In this document: in pieces, positions 10,019 through 18,772 of the stretch | Layout: the number at the start of each line of letters is the position of its first letter | Position numbering within the stretch: the first letter of the stretch is position 1 | Source of the DNA: Thioalkalivibrio sp. | GTDB taxonomy: Bacteria; Pseudomonadota; Gammaproteobacteria; Ectothiorhodospirales; Ectothiorhodospiraceae | NCBI GenBank assembly: GCA_003555285.1 | Contig: PWGH01000105.1 | Location: forward strand, 1 to 28,163 | Direction of reading: 5' to 3' | Length of the DNA stretch: 28,163 bases | The notes under the pieces: model-generated | Told to the model about the DNA's origin: nothing | The model's database searches: none | The model's input: only the letters and a program-made list of their open reading frames with translations | Made by a program: the position numbers and the translations under genes

Positions 10019-12631
10019 TCAGCTACCGCTGACGACGTTCGAGCGATTGGCCCGTTTCGCCGCCGGGCTGGTCGCTTTGGGGCTCTTGGGGGCTGCCGGT
10101 TTTTTTGCTGCGGGCCTATTCGGCGCCGCCTTTTTCGCGACGGGCTTCGGGGCCTCGGTGCCGGCGGCGGCCTTGGCTGGTGCCTTCTTGGCCGGGGCCT
10201 TCTTCGCTGGCGTCTTCTTGGCTGCAGCCTTTTTGGGGGCGGTCTTCTTCGGGGCGGCCTTCTTGGCCGCCGCGGCCTTGCCGGTCTTGCGGCCGCGCCG
10301 TTCCGGGGCCGCGGCCAGCAGTTCCTGGCATTCGGCCAAGCTCAGGCTCGCCGGTTCGCGGTCCTTCGGGATCTTGGCATTCTTGGTGCCATCGGTGATG
10401 TAGGGCCCGTAGCGGCCATTGAGGACCTCGATCCCCTCGGCCGGGAAGGACTGGATGTATTTCGCAGCATCGAAGGCCTTTTTCTCGGCCACGATCTCTA
10501 GCGCGCGCGGCAGTTCAATGCTCCAGACATCGTCGTCCGGCCCAAGCGAGGCGTACTTGCTCCCGTATTTGACGTAGGGGCCAAAGCGCCCGACGTTGAC
10601 CAGCACCGGCTCGCCGTCTTCGGTGGTGCCCAGTTCGCGTGGCAGCTTGAACAGGGTCAGGGCCTCGTCGAGGGTCACCTGGTCCATCTTCTGACCGGGC
10701 AGCAGGCCGGCGAAACGCGGCTTTTCCTCGTCGTCCTTGGTGCCGATCTGCACGATCGGGCCGAAGCGGCCCATGCGCACACTGACCGGGCGCCCGCTCT
10801 TCGGATCGGTGCCCAGGTCGCGCGACTGCACAGCCTCGGCGCGGGTCACGCTCGCGGCCTTTTCTTCGACCTGCTGATGGAAGCCGGTCCAGAACCGTTC
10901 GAGGACCGGGATCCATTCCTTCTCGCCGCGAGCGATCTCGTCCAGCTCGTCCTCGAGCTTCGCGGTGAAGTCGTAGTCCACGTACCGGGTGAAGTGCTGG
11001 GTCAGGAAGGTATTGACGATGCGCCCGATGTCGGTCGGTAAAAAGCGCTTGCCGTCCATCTCCACGTATTCGCGCGACTGCAGGGTGGAGATGATGCTGG
11101 CATAGGTCGACGGGCGGCCAATGCCGTATTCCTCGAGGGTCTTGACCAGGCTGGCCTCGGTGTAGCGCGGCGGCGGCTCGGTGAAGTGGTGGTCGGCGCT
11201 GACGTCGAGCAGATCCAGGATCATGCCCTCGGCGAGTTCCGGCAGGCGGCGGTCCTCGTCGTCGTCCTTGGTCACCTCGTCGCGGCCCTCCTGATACACG
11301 GCGATGAAGCCAGCATGGCGTAGGGTCGAGCCGGTGGCGCGGAAGCGGTGATTGGTGTCCCCCGGGACCAGATCCGCAGCCACGGTATCGAAGGTGGCGT
11401 GGACCATTTGGCAGGCGACGGTGCGCTTCCAGATCAGGTCGTAGAGCCGGGCCTGATCGGAGGTCATCCGGTTGCGGACCTCCTCGGGCAGGCGGTGCAC
11501 CGACGTCGGCCGGACCGCCTCGTGGGCCTCTTGGGCGTTCTTGGCCTTCGTCTTGTACTGGCGCGGGCTCGACGGGACGTTGTCCGCCCCGTAGCGCTCA
11601 TGGATCAGCTCGCGGATCTCGGTAATAGCCTCGCCGGCCAAGCTCACCGAATCGGTCCGCATGTAGGTGATCAGACCGATCGCCCCGCTGCCCAGATCGA
11701 TGCCCTCGTAGAGCTGCTGGGCCACGCGCATGCTGCGCTGCGCCGTGAAGCCGAGCTTGCGCGAGGCCTCCTGTTGCAGGGTCGAGGTGGTGAAGGGCGG
11801 TGCCGGGTTGCGCTTGCGCTGCTTCTTTTCCACGGAGACCACGCGCAGGGCACCGATGACCTCGCGGGGCAGCTCCGCCGTTGCATCGGCGAGCGCCCCG
11901 GCCCGCGCGGCCTCGATCAGCCGGCGCTGGGCGTCGGTGGCGAGCGCCTCGGAGTTCAGGTCGAACTGATCGAGCCGGGTGCCGTCGAGGTGGCTCAGGC
12001 GGGCGCTGAAGCCTTGCTGCTCGCGCCGGACCTGGGCGTCCAGCGTCCAGTACTCGCGGGCCACGAAGGCCTCGATCTCGTTCTCGCGCTCGCAGATCAT
12101 GCGCAGCGCCGGACTCTGCACCCGGCCGGCCGACAATCCCCGCTTGATCTTGCGCCAGAGCAGCGGCGAGAGGTTGAAGCCGACCAGGTAATCGAGTGCG
12201 CGCCGCGCCTGCTGGGCGTTGATCAGGTCCAGCGACAGCGTGCGCGGGTGAGCGATCGCCTCCTGTATGGCCCGCTCGGTGATCTCGTGGAAGACCACGC
12301 GTTTGACCGCGCGTTCGCCGAGCACGCCGCGCTCGCGCAGCAACTCCAGCAAGTGCCAGGAGATGGCCTCGCCTTCGCGATCCGGGTCGGTTGCGAGGAT
12401 CAGTTCGTCGGCCGACTTCAGCGCCTTGGTGATCGCCTGGACCTGTTTCTCGTTGCGGGCGATGACCTCGTAACGCATCTGGAACCCGGCTTCGGTGTCG
12501 ACCGCGCCCTCCTTGGGCACCAGGTCACGCACGTGCCCGTACGAGGCGAGCACGGTGAAGTCCGGCCCCAGGTACTTGCCGATGGTCTTGGCCTTTGCAG
12601 GCGATTCCACAATGACGAGATTTTTGCTCAT
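10019..12631 (-). CDS. topA: DNA topoisomerase I (TopA) with Lys/Ala-rich tail
   Basis: The 870-residue type IA topoisomerase relaxes negative supercoils. The Toprim domain holds Glu9 (VIVESPAKAKT) and TDPDREGE at 81-88. Next come LSAGRVQSPAL near 166 and the active-site Tyr323 in GLITYMRTDS. The C-terminal part has three GRFGP/GRYGP repeat domains (MGRFGPIVQIG, VGRFGPYVKYG, NGRYGPYITDG) but no Cys-rich zinc ribbons. It ends in a long basic Lys/Ala/Pro tail built on a five-residue period. ATG 12631 was chosen because the conserved MSKNLVIVES start lies there; an upstream in-frame ATG (12757) adds no family sequence. It follows smg by 196 bases and may have its own promoter. Confidence 0.96.
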   Translation of the reverse strand: MSKNLVIVESPAKAKTIGKYLGPDFTVLASYGHVRDLVPKEGAVDTEAGFQMRYEVIARNEKQVQAITKALKSADELILATDPDREGEAISWHLLELLRERGVLGERAVKRVVFHEITERAIQEAIAHPRTLSLDLINAQQARRALDYLVGFNLSPLLWRKIKRGLSAGRVQSPALRMICERENEIEAFVAREYWTLDAQVRREQQGFSARLSHLDGTRLDQFDLNSEALATDAQRRLIEAARAGALADATAELPREVIGALRVVSVEKKQRKRNPAPPFTTSTLQQEASRKLGFTAQRSMRVAQQLYEGIDLGSGAIGLITYMRTDSVSLAGEAITEIRELIHERYGADNVPSSPRQYKTKAKNAQEAHEAVRPTSVHRLPEEVRNRMTSDQARLYDLIWKRTVACQMVHATFDTVAADLVPGDTNHRFRATGSTLRHAGFIAVYQEGRDEVTKDDDEDRRLPELAEGMILDLLDVSADHHFTEPPPRYTEASLVKTLEEYGIGRPSTYASIISTLQSREYVEMDGKRFLPTDIGRIVNTFLTQHFTRYVDYDFTAKLEDELDEIARGEKEWIPVLERFWTGFHQQVEEKAASVTRAEAVQSRDLGTDPKSGRPVSVRMGRFGPIVQIGTKDDEEKPRFAGLLPGQKMDQVTLDEALTLFKLPRELGTTEDGEPVLVNVGRFGPYVKYGSKYASLGPDDDVWSIELPRALEIVAEKKAFDAAKYIQSFPAEGIEVLNGRYGPYITDGTKNAKIPKDREPASLSLAECQELLAAAPERRGRKTGKAAAAKKAAPKKTAPKKAAAKKTPAKKAPAKKAPAKAAAGTEAPKPVAKKAAPNRPAAKKPAAPKSPKATSPAAKRANRSNVVSGS
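10175..10264. repeat. Six 15-base tandem units coding the TopA basic tail
   Basis: Consecutive 15-base units begin at 10175, 10190, 10205, 10220, 10235 and 10250. Nearly all end in CTTCTT on the plus strand. On the minus strand they encode KKxxx pentapeptides (KKAAP, KKTAP, KKAAA, KKTPA, KKAPA, KKAPA), a histone H1-like DNA-binding tail. Confidence 0.8.
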
Positions 12632-12671
12632 GTCGCTCGGGACCACTCCATTTGCGCCCGGGTTCCATTCG

Positions 12672-12689
12672 GTTTCGCGGTCGCGAAAC
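12672..12689. promoter_or_regulatory. 18-base palindrome upstream of topA
   Basis: GTTTCGCG (12672-12679) and CGCGAAAC (12682-12689) are exact inverted repeats around a 2-base centre. The site is about 40 bases upstream of the topA ATG, in the smg-topA gap. It fits a dimeric-protein operator or a short hairpin in the leader; which one cannot be told from sequence. Confidence 0.45.
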
Positions 12690-12784
12690 GCCAGGGCCTG
12701 TGCAGATGCACCGCGCCGAGCCGAAACGTCCCAGATGCCGGCACGAGCTGCTGGCAAACGGGTGCGAGGTTCGGTTACAGGCGT

Positions 12785-12840
12785 ATCAATGCAGACGGTT
12801 CAATGTAGGCCGATCAAGGCTGCTGGATCAATGCAGGTAA
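12785..12840. repeat. Four-unit 14-base tandem repeat at the smg/topA junction
   Basis: Units start at 12785 (ATCAATGCAGACGG), 12799 (TTCAATGTAGGCCG), 12813 (ATCAAGGCTGCTGG) and 12827 (ATCAATGCAGGTAA), a strict 14-base period with consensus WTCAATGCAGNCGG. The last unit covers the smg stop codon; the others lie in the gap before topA. A 14-base period is not a multiple of three, so it is not a protein-level repeat. Confidence 0.7.
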
Positions 12841-13313
12841 TCGGCCAGTGCCGGCATGCTGTCGGCCAGTACGACCTCTTCGAGCCGGGAATAGGCGATA
12901 GTGTCATCGGGCTGATTGAACAGCACCATCAACACCACCCATTTCAGCTGGTCGAGGTCGATTTCGTCGGCCTCGAGCTCCATCACCCGGTCGATGACCA
13001 GTTCCCGGGTGCCGGTGGTCAGCAGGCCATTCTGTTCCAGATGGACCAGGAAACCCCGAGCCTCCAGGTCCAGCCGGCCCTGTTCCTCGAAGGTGTACAC
13101 CCGCTGTGCGGCCTCGGATCCGGCTTGTGCGGCCACCGGTTCCTCGCTGACCAGACGTTCCAGCCAACCCAGGGCCCGGTCGATCTCAGATGCCGGGAAT
13201 CCGGCCTCCTGCAGACGGGTTTGCAGATCCTGGCGGTCCGGTTCGGCCTCCGCGTCGTCGTCCATGTAGTGCTCGAACAGGTACATACACACGTCCAGCA
13301 CGTTCTCTTTCAT
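12828..13313 (-). CDS. smg: Smg family protein (DUF494)
   Basis: The 161-residue, acidic, mostly helical protein opens with MKENVLDVCMYLFEHYMDDD, the recognisable Smg start, and shows LEADEIDLDQLKWVVLMVLFNQP near the C-terminus. Molecular function is unknown; the gene is conserved next to dprA in gammaproteobacteria. The ATG overlaps the dprA stop by four bases, so it is translationally coupled to dprA. Its last codons lie inside a 14-base tandem repeat. Confidence 0.93.
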   Translation of the reverse strand: MKENVLDVCMYLFEHYMDDDAEAEPDRQDLQTRLQEAGFPASEIDRALGWLERLVSEEPVAAQAGSEAAQRVYTFEEQGRLDLEARGFLVHLEQNGLLTTGTRELVIDRVMELEADEIDLDQLKWVVLMVLFNQPDDTIAYSRLEEVVLADSMPALADYLH

Positions 13314-14515
13314 GTTTTCGGGGGTCCTGCGTCGAGGCGCTGGTAGCGCCCGTGACTAAGCAAGGCCACGCGGCCGTTGAGTTCCATTAAAACCAGAATG
13401 GAGGAAAGCGTCTCTACGGTCAATGCAGTGCGCTGGAGCAGGGTCTCCAGGGTCACCGGGTCGAAGCCCATGGCGATCAGCACCTGTTCCTGGGCCGGAT
13501 CGAGGCAGGCAGCGTCCGCCGGAGCGAGCGAATGCACGTCCGGTTGGAGGGGCACTTGCGGCGGCAACGACGTGGCGACGCCGAGCCAATCGGCGAGGTC
13601 TTCGAGGATGTCATCCGGTGACTCCACCAGTTGCGCCCCGTCCCGGATCAGCCGATGACAGCCCCGGCTGACCGGGCTCAGAATGGAGCCCGGAATCGCA
13701 TAGACCGAGCGGCCCTGTTCGGCGGCCAGACGCGCGGTGATCAGAGACCCGCTGCGCAACGCCGCCTCGACCACCAGGGTACCGAGGCACAGGCCGCTGA
13801 TTACGCGATTGCGCTGCGGGAAATGGCCCGGTCGGGCGATGGTGCCGATCGGCCAGAGCGAGACCAGCAGCCCCTGATCGGCGATCTGGTGGGCCAGGCG
13901 TCGGTGGTTGGCGGGATAGACCCGATCGGCGCCGGTGGCGACCACGGCCAGGGTGCGCCCCTCGGGGCTCGCGAGGGCACCGCGATGGGCGGCGGCATCG
14001 ATGCCGTGCGCGAGTCCGCTGGTGATGGTCAATCCGGCCGCGGCAAGTTCGCGGGCAAAGTGCGCGGCGTGGCGCAGGCCCTGGGGTGTGGCCCCGCGGC
14101 TGCCGACGACGGCGATCTGCGGCCGCCGCAACAGATCGCGGTCGCCCAGCAGGTACAGGGCCGGCGGTGGGTCCGGCAGCTCGGCGAGCAAGGGCGGGTA
14201 GATCGGGTCATCGCGGGTGAGGATGTGGTGTCGGGGGTCGGCGGCGAGCCAGGCCAGGTCCGTGTCGATCCCCTCCTCGCGCAGTTCAGTGGCCTCGCGC
14301 AGTCCGGCGGCCGTGCCGCGATCGGGTACGCCGATCGCGGCCCATCGGCGCCCTTCGGCATGCAGGGCCGCCGCCGGCGTTCCGAAGGCCTCGAGCAGCC
14401 GGGACACCCGCCGTGGCCCCAGGCCCGGCGTGTGCAGCAGCCGCAGCCAATCCCTGAGCCCTTCCGTGGCCGCTTCGATGGTCGGCTCAGGGGCTTCGGA
14501 GCCGGTACCCTTCAC
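13310..14515 (-). CDS. dprA: DNA-processing protein DprA
   Basis: The 401-residue protein binds incoming single-stranded DNA and loads RecA during transformation. It has a helix-hairpin-helix-like N-terminus (LLHTPGLGPRRVSRLLEAFG, about 26-45). The Rossmann-type core carries AVVGSRGATPQG (135-146), SGLAHGIDAAAHRGAL (166-181), PANHR, FPQRNRVISGL and GSLITARLA. A C-terminal winged-helix domain follows (about 335-395). The start is GTG at 14515; it overlaps the preceding lipoprotein gene by 29 bases, and no good start lies further in. With comF it suggests an at least latent DNA-uptake set; no pilus genes are in the window. Confidence 0.95.
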   Translation of the reverse strand: MKGTGSEAPEPTIEAATEGLRDWLRLLHTPGLGPRRVSRLLEAFGTPAAALHAEGRRWAAIGVPDRGTAAGLREATELREEGIDTDLAWLAADPRHHILTRDDPIYPPLLAELPDPPPALYLLGDRDLLRRPQIAVVGSRGATPQGLRHAAHFARELAAAGLTITSGLAHGIDAAAHRGALASPEGRTLAVVATGADRVYPANHRRLAHQIADQGLLVSLWPIGTIARPGHFPQRNRVISGLCLGTLVVEAALRSGSLITARLAAEQGRSVYAIPGSILSPVSRGCHRLIRDGAQLVESPDDILEDLADWLGVATSLPPQVPLQPDVHSLAPADAACLDPAQEQVLIAMGFDPVTLETLLQRTALTVETLSSILVLMELNGRVALLSHGRYQRLDAGPPKT

Positions 14516-15587
14516 GGATCGGGCGGCTCGCGGTGAGAATCAGGCCGTAGGCCACCTTTTCGAAGGTGCGGAACACCATCAGCGAGCCGATCTCCTCCTC
14601 GGGCAGGGCCACCCATTCGCTGGCGTTCAGGCTCACCACATCGCGTGTGCTGCGCCCGGCTTCCCAGGCGGCAAAGACCTGGCCGTCCTCGACGCCGTCG
14701 CGCGCGCCCCGATTGATCACGGCCGCCTGATAGGTCCCGATCTGGCTGATGGCATCGAACAGCAGGATCACCTGGCCTTCGAGACCGGCCGGTGGCCGGC
14801 TGATGTCGAACAGCAGGTTGGGATCCTCGTCGAACCCGATCAGCCGATCGCCGCGGATGGCCTCACGTTCCCCGGTGCGCAAGACCGCGGTGGCGACGTC
14901 GCCACCGCGGACGATCTCGGCCTCGGCGATCGGGATGGTGGCGATCCCGAGTTCCTCACCGGTGTCCGGGTCCACCAGCAGGCGATCGCGCCGCACCACG
15001 TGATAGAGGTCGTAGCGCTCGGCTTCGGGGGCATGGCGTACATAGACCCGATCGCCCGGGCCGAAGATCACGCGTTCGTCCTGAGCGGCGAGGATATAGG
15101 GCGCCGCGTCCAGGGTGGCCGCATCGACCACCCGCGGGCGGAACATGAACGGCTGCAAGGCGGAGATTGGAAAGACCTGGTCCTCGAGCGCCTCGATCCG
15201 GATGCGCGGCTGCAAGGCGACCGTCACGCGCGGGCGTCCGTCCAGTACATGCAGGTAGAGTACGTCTCCCGGATAGATCTGGTGCGGATTGCGCACTTGG
15301 GGATTCTGCAGCCAGACCTCGGCCCAGTACCAGGGGTCGCGCAGGAAGACATTGGCAATGTCCCAGAGGGTATCGCCCTCGCGGACCACGTAGCGCTCCG
15401 GTGCCTGGGACCGAACCACGGGGATGGCGGCGGGCGCCGGTGCCGGGGTGGGCACCGCAACCATCGGTTCCGGTGCCGCCCCCTGCGGTACGGGCTCCGG
15501 ACCGGCGGCGCAGGCCATCAACCCAAGAGATAATACAGTGACGATGCCGGTCCGACGGAACGCGGCTGAGGCCCTGGCATGCAACAT
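14487..15587 (-). CDS. LysM-domain lipoprotein
   Basis: The protein has 366 residues. A lipoprotein signal ends in LMAC, placing the lipidated Cys at 26. A Pro/Ala-rich linker (about 30-60) leads to one LysM domain (about 66-113, RYVVREGDTLWDIANVFLRDP to YPGDVLYLHV). The long C-terminal region (about 115-360) of beta-type sequence has no name I can give. The genomic position upstream of dprA is shared by similar LysM peptidoglycan-binding proteins in other gammaproteobacteria (from memory). ATG 15587 was preferred over 15638 because it gives a proper signal peptide and has AGGGGAA just upstream. It is divergent from def. Confidence 0.9.
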   Translation of the reverse strand: MLHARASAAFRRTGIVTVLSLGLMACAAGPEPVPQGAAPEPMVAVPTPAPAPAAIPVVRSQAPERYVVREGDTLWDIANVFLRDPWYWAEVWLQNPQVRNPHQIYPGDVLYLHVLDGRPRVTVALQPRIRIEALEDQVFPISALQPFMFRPRVVDAATLDAAPYILAAQDERVIFGPGDRVYVRHAPEAERYDLYHVVRRDRLLVDPDTGEELGIATIPIAEAEIVRGGDVATAVLRTGEREAIRGDRLIGFDEDPNLLFDISRPPAGLEGQVILLFDAISQIGTYQAAVINRGARDGVEDGQVFAAWEAGRSTRDVVSLNASEWVALPEEEIGSLMVFRTFEKVAYGLILTASRPIREGYRLRSP

Positions 15588-15900
15588 GGAATTCCCCTGA
15601 TCAAGTCCTGGCGGCTTGCATCGGTCGGGCCGTGCCACCCGGAGCCACGGCTTGCCCGGGAAACACGTCGTCGCGAATTCCTGCCGTTTTTTGTTGTCTA
15701 GTAACGGTAACCGAGCGGTGCTTACTGTCCGCGCGTCCTATCGAGTCGCCGCATCGGGACGCGGTCTTCTCGTCAAACGAACCCCTTACCCAATACAATG
15801 ATGCCAATAACCGGGATGCTACCCTCGCCGGCGCCTTCGCATCCGTTTGCAAGTTAGCAGAAAATTCGCGCCGGCACAGTATGGAGATTGAGGTTTAGCG
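15588..15900. promoter_or_regulatory. Divergent intergenic region between the LysM lipoprotein gene and def
   Basis: These 313 bases carry no convincing gene on either strand. It is lower in GC than its surroundings, as expected for promoters firing both ways. It contains a T-run (15687-15692), an inverted repeat GCCGTG/CACGGC (about 15629-15650) in the leader of the lipoprotein gene, and a GAGG ribosome-binding site (15890-15893) seven bases before the def ATG. Confidence 0.6.
15770..15799 (+). promoter_or_regulatory. Candidate sigma-70 promoter for def-fmt-rsmB operon
   Basis: TACAAT at 15794-15799 is a good -10 match. TCGTCA at 15770-15775 matches TTGACA at four of six positions with an 18-base spacer. 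It would start transcription near 15806, giving a leader of about 95 bases. The call is weak and other sites are possible. Confidence 0.3.
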
Positions 15901-16443
15901 ATGGCACTCAGAGAGATTCTGCAATTTCCCGACCCGCGCCTGCGTCTGCGGGCGGCACCGGTGGCCGCGGTCGACGATTCGATCCGTGCGCTGGTCGACG
16001 ACATGTTCGAGACGATGTACGCCGCGCCCGGGATCGGGCTGGCGGCGACTCAGGTCAATGTGCAGCGCCGCGTGCTGGTGGCCGATGTCAGCGACGACCA
16101 GAGCGCCCCCTATTGCCTGATCAACCCGGAGATCCTGGCGCGCGAGGGCGAAGAGGAGATGGATGAAGGCTGCCTGTCGGTGCCCGGTTTCTACGAAACC
16201 GTGCGGCGGGCGGACTGGATCCGGGTGCGTGCGCTGGACCGCGACGGCCAGGCCTTCGAGTTGGCCATCGATGGCTTGTTGGCCGTCTGTATCCAGCATG
16301 AGATCGATCACCTGGACGGTAAGCTCTTTGTCGACTACCTCTCGAACCTCAAGCGCAGCCGCATTCGCAAGAAGCTGGAAAAGCAGGCCACCCGGGCCCC
16401 GGAATCGGGCGCGCGCGCAGCCGAACCGGCTGCGCTGCGTTGA
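15901..16443 (+). CDS. def: Peptide deformylase (Def)
   Basis: The 180-residue metalloenzyme removes the formyl group from nascent protein N-termini. All three signature motifs are intact: GIGLAATQV (44-52), EGCLSVPG (89-96, metal ligand Cys91) and QHEIDHLDG (132-140, ligands His133 and His137, catalytic Glu134). The Ala/Glu-rich C-terminal tail is variable. The GAGG site seven bases upstream supports ATG 15901. It is first gene of a tightly packed operon and overlaps fmt by four bases. Confidence 0.97.
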   Translation: MALREILQFPDPRLRLRAAPVAAVDDSIRALVDDMFETMYAAPGIGLAATQVNVQRRVLVADVSDDQSAPYCLINPEILAREGEEEMDEGCLSVPGFYETVRRADWIRVRALDRDGQAFELAIDGLLAVCIQHEIDHLDGKLFVDYLSNLKRSRIRKKLEKQATRAPESGARAAEPAALR

Positions 16444-17408
16444 TCGCTGCGGACCGGCGTATCGTCTACGCCGGCACACCGGAGTTCGCCGTCCCCGCCC
16501 TGGAGGCCCTGATCCGTGCCGGTCATACGCCGGTCGCCGTGTATACCCAGCCCGACCGCCCGGCCGGGCGGGGCCGTCGGCTGACGCCGTCGCCCGTCAA
16601 GCAGGCGGCGGCCGCCGCCGGGATCCCGATCCGGCAGCCGGTGTCGCTCCGGCCCGTCGAGGCCCAGGCCGAGCTGGCGGCCCTGTCCCCGGACGTGCTG
16701 ATCGTCGCGGCCTATGGGCTGATCCTGCCGGCCCGTGTGCTCACGATTCCGCCGCTGGGCAGTGTGAACCTTCATGCCTCGTTGCTGCCGCGTTGGCGGG
16801 GGGCGGCGCCGATCCAGCGGGCCATCCTGGCCGGGGACACCGAGACCGGGGTCTGTCTGATGCAGATGGAGGCCGGACTCGATACCGGTCCGGTCCTGGC
16901 CTGCGAACGCCTGGCCTTGGATGCCCGGGCGACCGCGGCGAGTGTGCACCAGGCCCTGGCGGAGCTGGGTGCGGCCTTGTTGGTACGGCAGCTCGATGCG
17001 CTACTGGCGGGAACCCTCACACCCCAGCCCCAACCCGAAGCGGGGGTGCGCTATGCCCACAAGATCGAAAAGGACGAGGCCTGGATCGATTGGCACGAAG
17101 CCGCGGTCGCGATTGATCGCCGGGTCCGGGCCTTTGTGCCTTGGCCGGTGGCGCAGACCGCCTTCGGGGACCAGGTCCTGCGCGTCCACCAGACGCAGGT
17201 TCTGGGATCCTCCGAGCCGGCGGACGCCGCCCCCGGGACGGTCCTCGCCCAGCATCGGGACGGAGTGGATGTGGCCACCGGGGCGGGGGTGCTGCGCCTG
17301 GTGACCGTGCAGCTTCCGGGGCGCAAGCCGATTCCAGCCGCGGCCTGGGCTCAGGCCGCGGCACGCGATCAGGCCCTGCCGGGCCGGCGTCTCGGCGGGG
17401 AGGCATGA
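16440..17408 (+). CDS. fmt: Methionyl-tRNA formyltransferase (Fmt)
   Basis: The 322-residue enzyme transfers a formyl group from 10-formyltetrahydrofolate to initiator Met-tRNA. The catalytic set is Asn110 and His112 ([19 protein letters not shown]) and Asp148 (GLDTGPV). The N-terminal [19 protein letters not shown] and a C-terminal OB-type domain (about 208-310) are as expected. The start is a rare TTG at 16440 whose last two bases are shared with the def stop (TTGA). No ATG or GTG lies between it and the conserved [10 protein letters not shown]. The stop overlaps the rsmB ATG (ATGA). Confidence 0.96.
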   Translation: MIAADRRIVYAGTPEFAVPALEALIRAGHTPVAVYTQPDRPAGRGRRLTPSPVKQAAAAAGIPIRQPVSLRPVEAQAELAALSPDVLIVAAYGLILPARVLTIPPLGSVNLHASLLPRWRGAAPIQRAILAGDTETGVCLMQMEAGLDTGPVLACERLALDARATAASVHQALAELGAALLVRQLDALLAGTLTPQPQPEAGVRYAHKIEKDEAWIDWHEAAVAIDRRVRAFVPWPVAQTAFGDQVLRVHQTQVLGSSEPADAAPGTVLAQHRDGVDVATGAGVLRLVTVQLPGRKPIPAAAWAQAAARDQALPGRRLGGEA

Positions 17409-18769
17409 TCGTGGCGGGCAAGACCGTGGCGGGCAAGACCTCGATCCGCAAGACTTTGGCCGGGAAGGATTCGCAACCGCGTCGCCAATGCCTGGCGGCC
17501 CTGCGCCGGGTGCTGCTGAACGGCGAATCCTTGACTGCCGCCCTGGTCGTGGAGACCGCCGTCCTGGCCCCGCGCGAGGCGGCCTGGAGCCGTGCCCTGG
17601 CCTACGCCACCCTGCGCTGGTATCTGCGCCTGGAGGCGATGGTCGATGCCATGTTGGAACGCCCGCTGAAGCCGCGTGATACCGTGGTCAGGGTGCTGTT
17701 GTGCCAGGGGATGGCGGAGATTCTCCATTTCGGCACCCCGGACCATGCGGCGGTCCGAGAGACCGCCGAACTCGCGCGTGGCATCGGGCGCCCCGGGGCG
17801 GTGGGGCTCGTCAACGCCCTGTTGCGCCGGGCCCTGCGGGAACGGGAGTCGTTGCAGACTCAGGTGGATCAGGATCCGGCGTTGAAATATGCCTGCCCGG
17901 CGTGGTTGCTCGCGGGCGCGCGCGTGGCCTTTCCGCAGACCTGGCCCGAGGTGTTGCAGGCCGCGCTCGAGCCGGCTCCGATGACCTTGCGGGTCAACAC
18001 CGCCCGGATCGATCGCGAGGCCATGTCGGCACAGCTGGCCGCGGCCGGCCTCGCGGCCCATGCCCATCGCTTTGTGCCTTCGGCCCTGGTGTTGGCCGAA
18101 CCGGCGGACGTGGGAGGCATTGCGGGTTTTGCCGAAGGGCTGGTCTCGGTGCAGGATGCGGCGGCCCAGTGGGCCGCCGAGCTGCTGGCGCCGCGCCCCG
18201 GCGAGCGTATTCTGGACGCCTGCGCCGCCCCCGGCGGCAAGACCGGGCATCTGCTCGAGGCCGTAGACGGTGCGCTCGAAATGACGGCGCTGGATGTCGA
18301 TGGCCCGCGCTTGGAGCGGGTGCGTGAGAACCTGGAGCGTCTCGGCTATGCTGCGCGGTTGCGCGTCGGCGATCTGGCCGATCCGGCGTCCTGGTGGGAC
18401 CAGCAACCCTTCGATGCGATCCTGCTGGATGTCCCCTGTTCGGCGACGGGCGTGCTGCGCCGGCATCCGGACATCAAGCTGCTGCGCCGGCCCGGCGATA
18501 TTCCGGCGCTGGCCGCACGCCAGCGCGCCTTGCTGACGACCGCCTGGGGCCTGCTGCGTCCCGGTGGGCGCCTGCTCTACACCACCTGCTCGATGTTGAC
18601 CGAGGAAAACGAGGGGGTGGTCGCCCCCTGGCTTGCGGCCACCCCGGACGCCGTCGCCGAGCCCCTGCACTTCGCTGGCGGCGTCGATCGCGCCGTTGGG
18701 CGGGCGATCGCGCTGGGGACTGCGGGCATGGATGGCTTCTACTACGCGCTGCTGGCGCGTCGGGGCTGA
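17405..18769 (+). CDS. rsmB: 16S rRNA (cytosine-967-C5)-methyltransferase RsmB
   Basis: The protein has 454 residues. An N-terminal NusB-like helical domain (about 25-150) is followed by a SAM-dependent methyltransferase domain. SAM-binding [10 protein letters not shown] lies at 271-280, the release cysteine Cys345 in DVPCSATG, and the nucleophile Cys395 in YTTCSML. Odd point: the first 22 residues carry four pentapeptide repeats ([20 protein letters not shown]) ahead of the usual start of homology at [13 protein letters not shown]. The true start may be further in, but no ATG follows before the domain. The ATG overlaps the fmt stop. Confidence 0.95.
   Translation: MIVAGKTVAGKTSIRKTLAGKDSQPRRQCLAALRRVLLNGESLTAALVVETAVLAPREAAWSRALAYATLRWYLRLEAMVDAMLERPLKPRDTVVRVLLCQGMAEILHFGTPDHAAVRETAELARGIGRPGAVGLVNALLRRALRERESLQTQVDQDPALKYACPAWLLAGARVAFPQTWPEVLQAALEPAPMTLRVNTARIDREAMSAQLAAAGLAAHAHRFVPSALVLAEPADVGGIAGFAEGLVSVQDAAAQWAAELLAPRPGERILDACAAPGGKTGHLLEAVDGALEMTALDVDGPRLERVRENLERLGYAARLRVGDLADPASWWDQQPFDAILLDVPCSATGVLRRHPDIKLLRRPGDIPALAARQRALLTTAWGLLRPGGRLLYTTCSMLTEENEGVVAPWLAATPDAVAEPLHFAGGVDRAVGRAIALGTAGMDGFYYALLARRG
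17411..17470. repeat. Four 15-base tandem units at the rsmB 5' end
   Basis: GTGGCGGGCAAGACC occurs twice without mismatch (17411-17425, 17426-17440). Two diverged units follow (17441-17455 and 17456-17470). They are in frame and encode [20 protein letters not shown]. Confidence 0.85.
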
Positions 18770-18772
18770 GCG

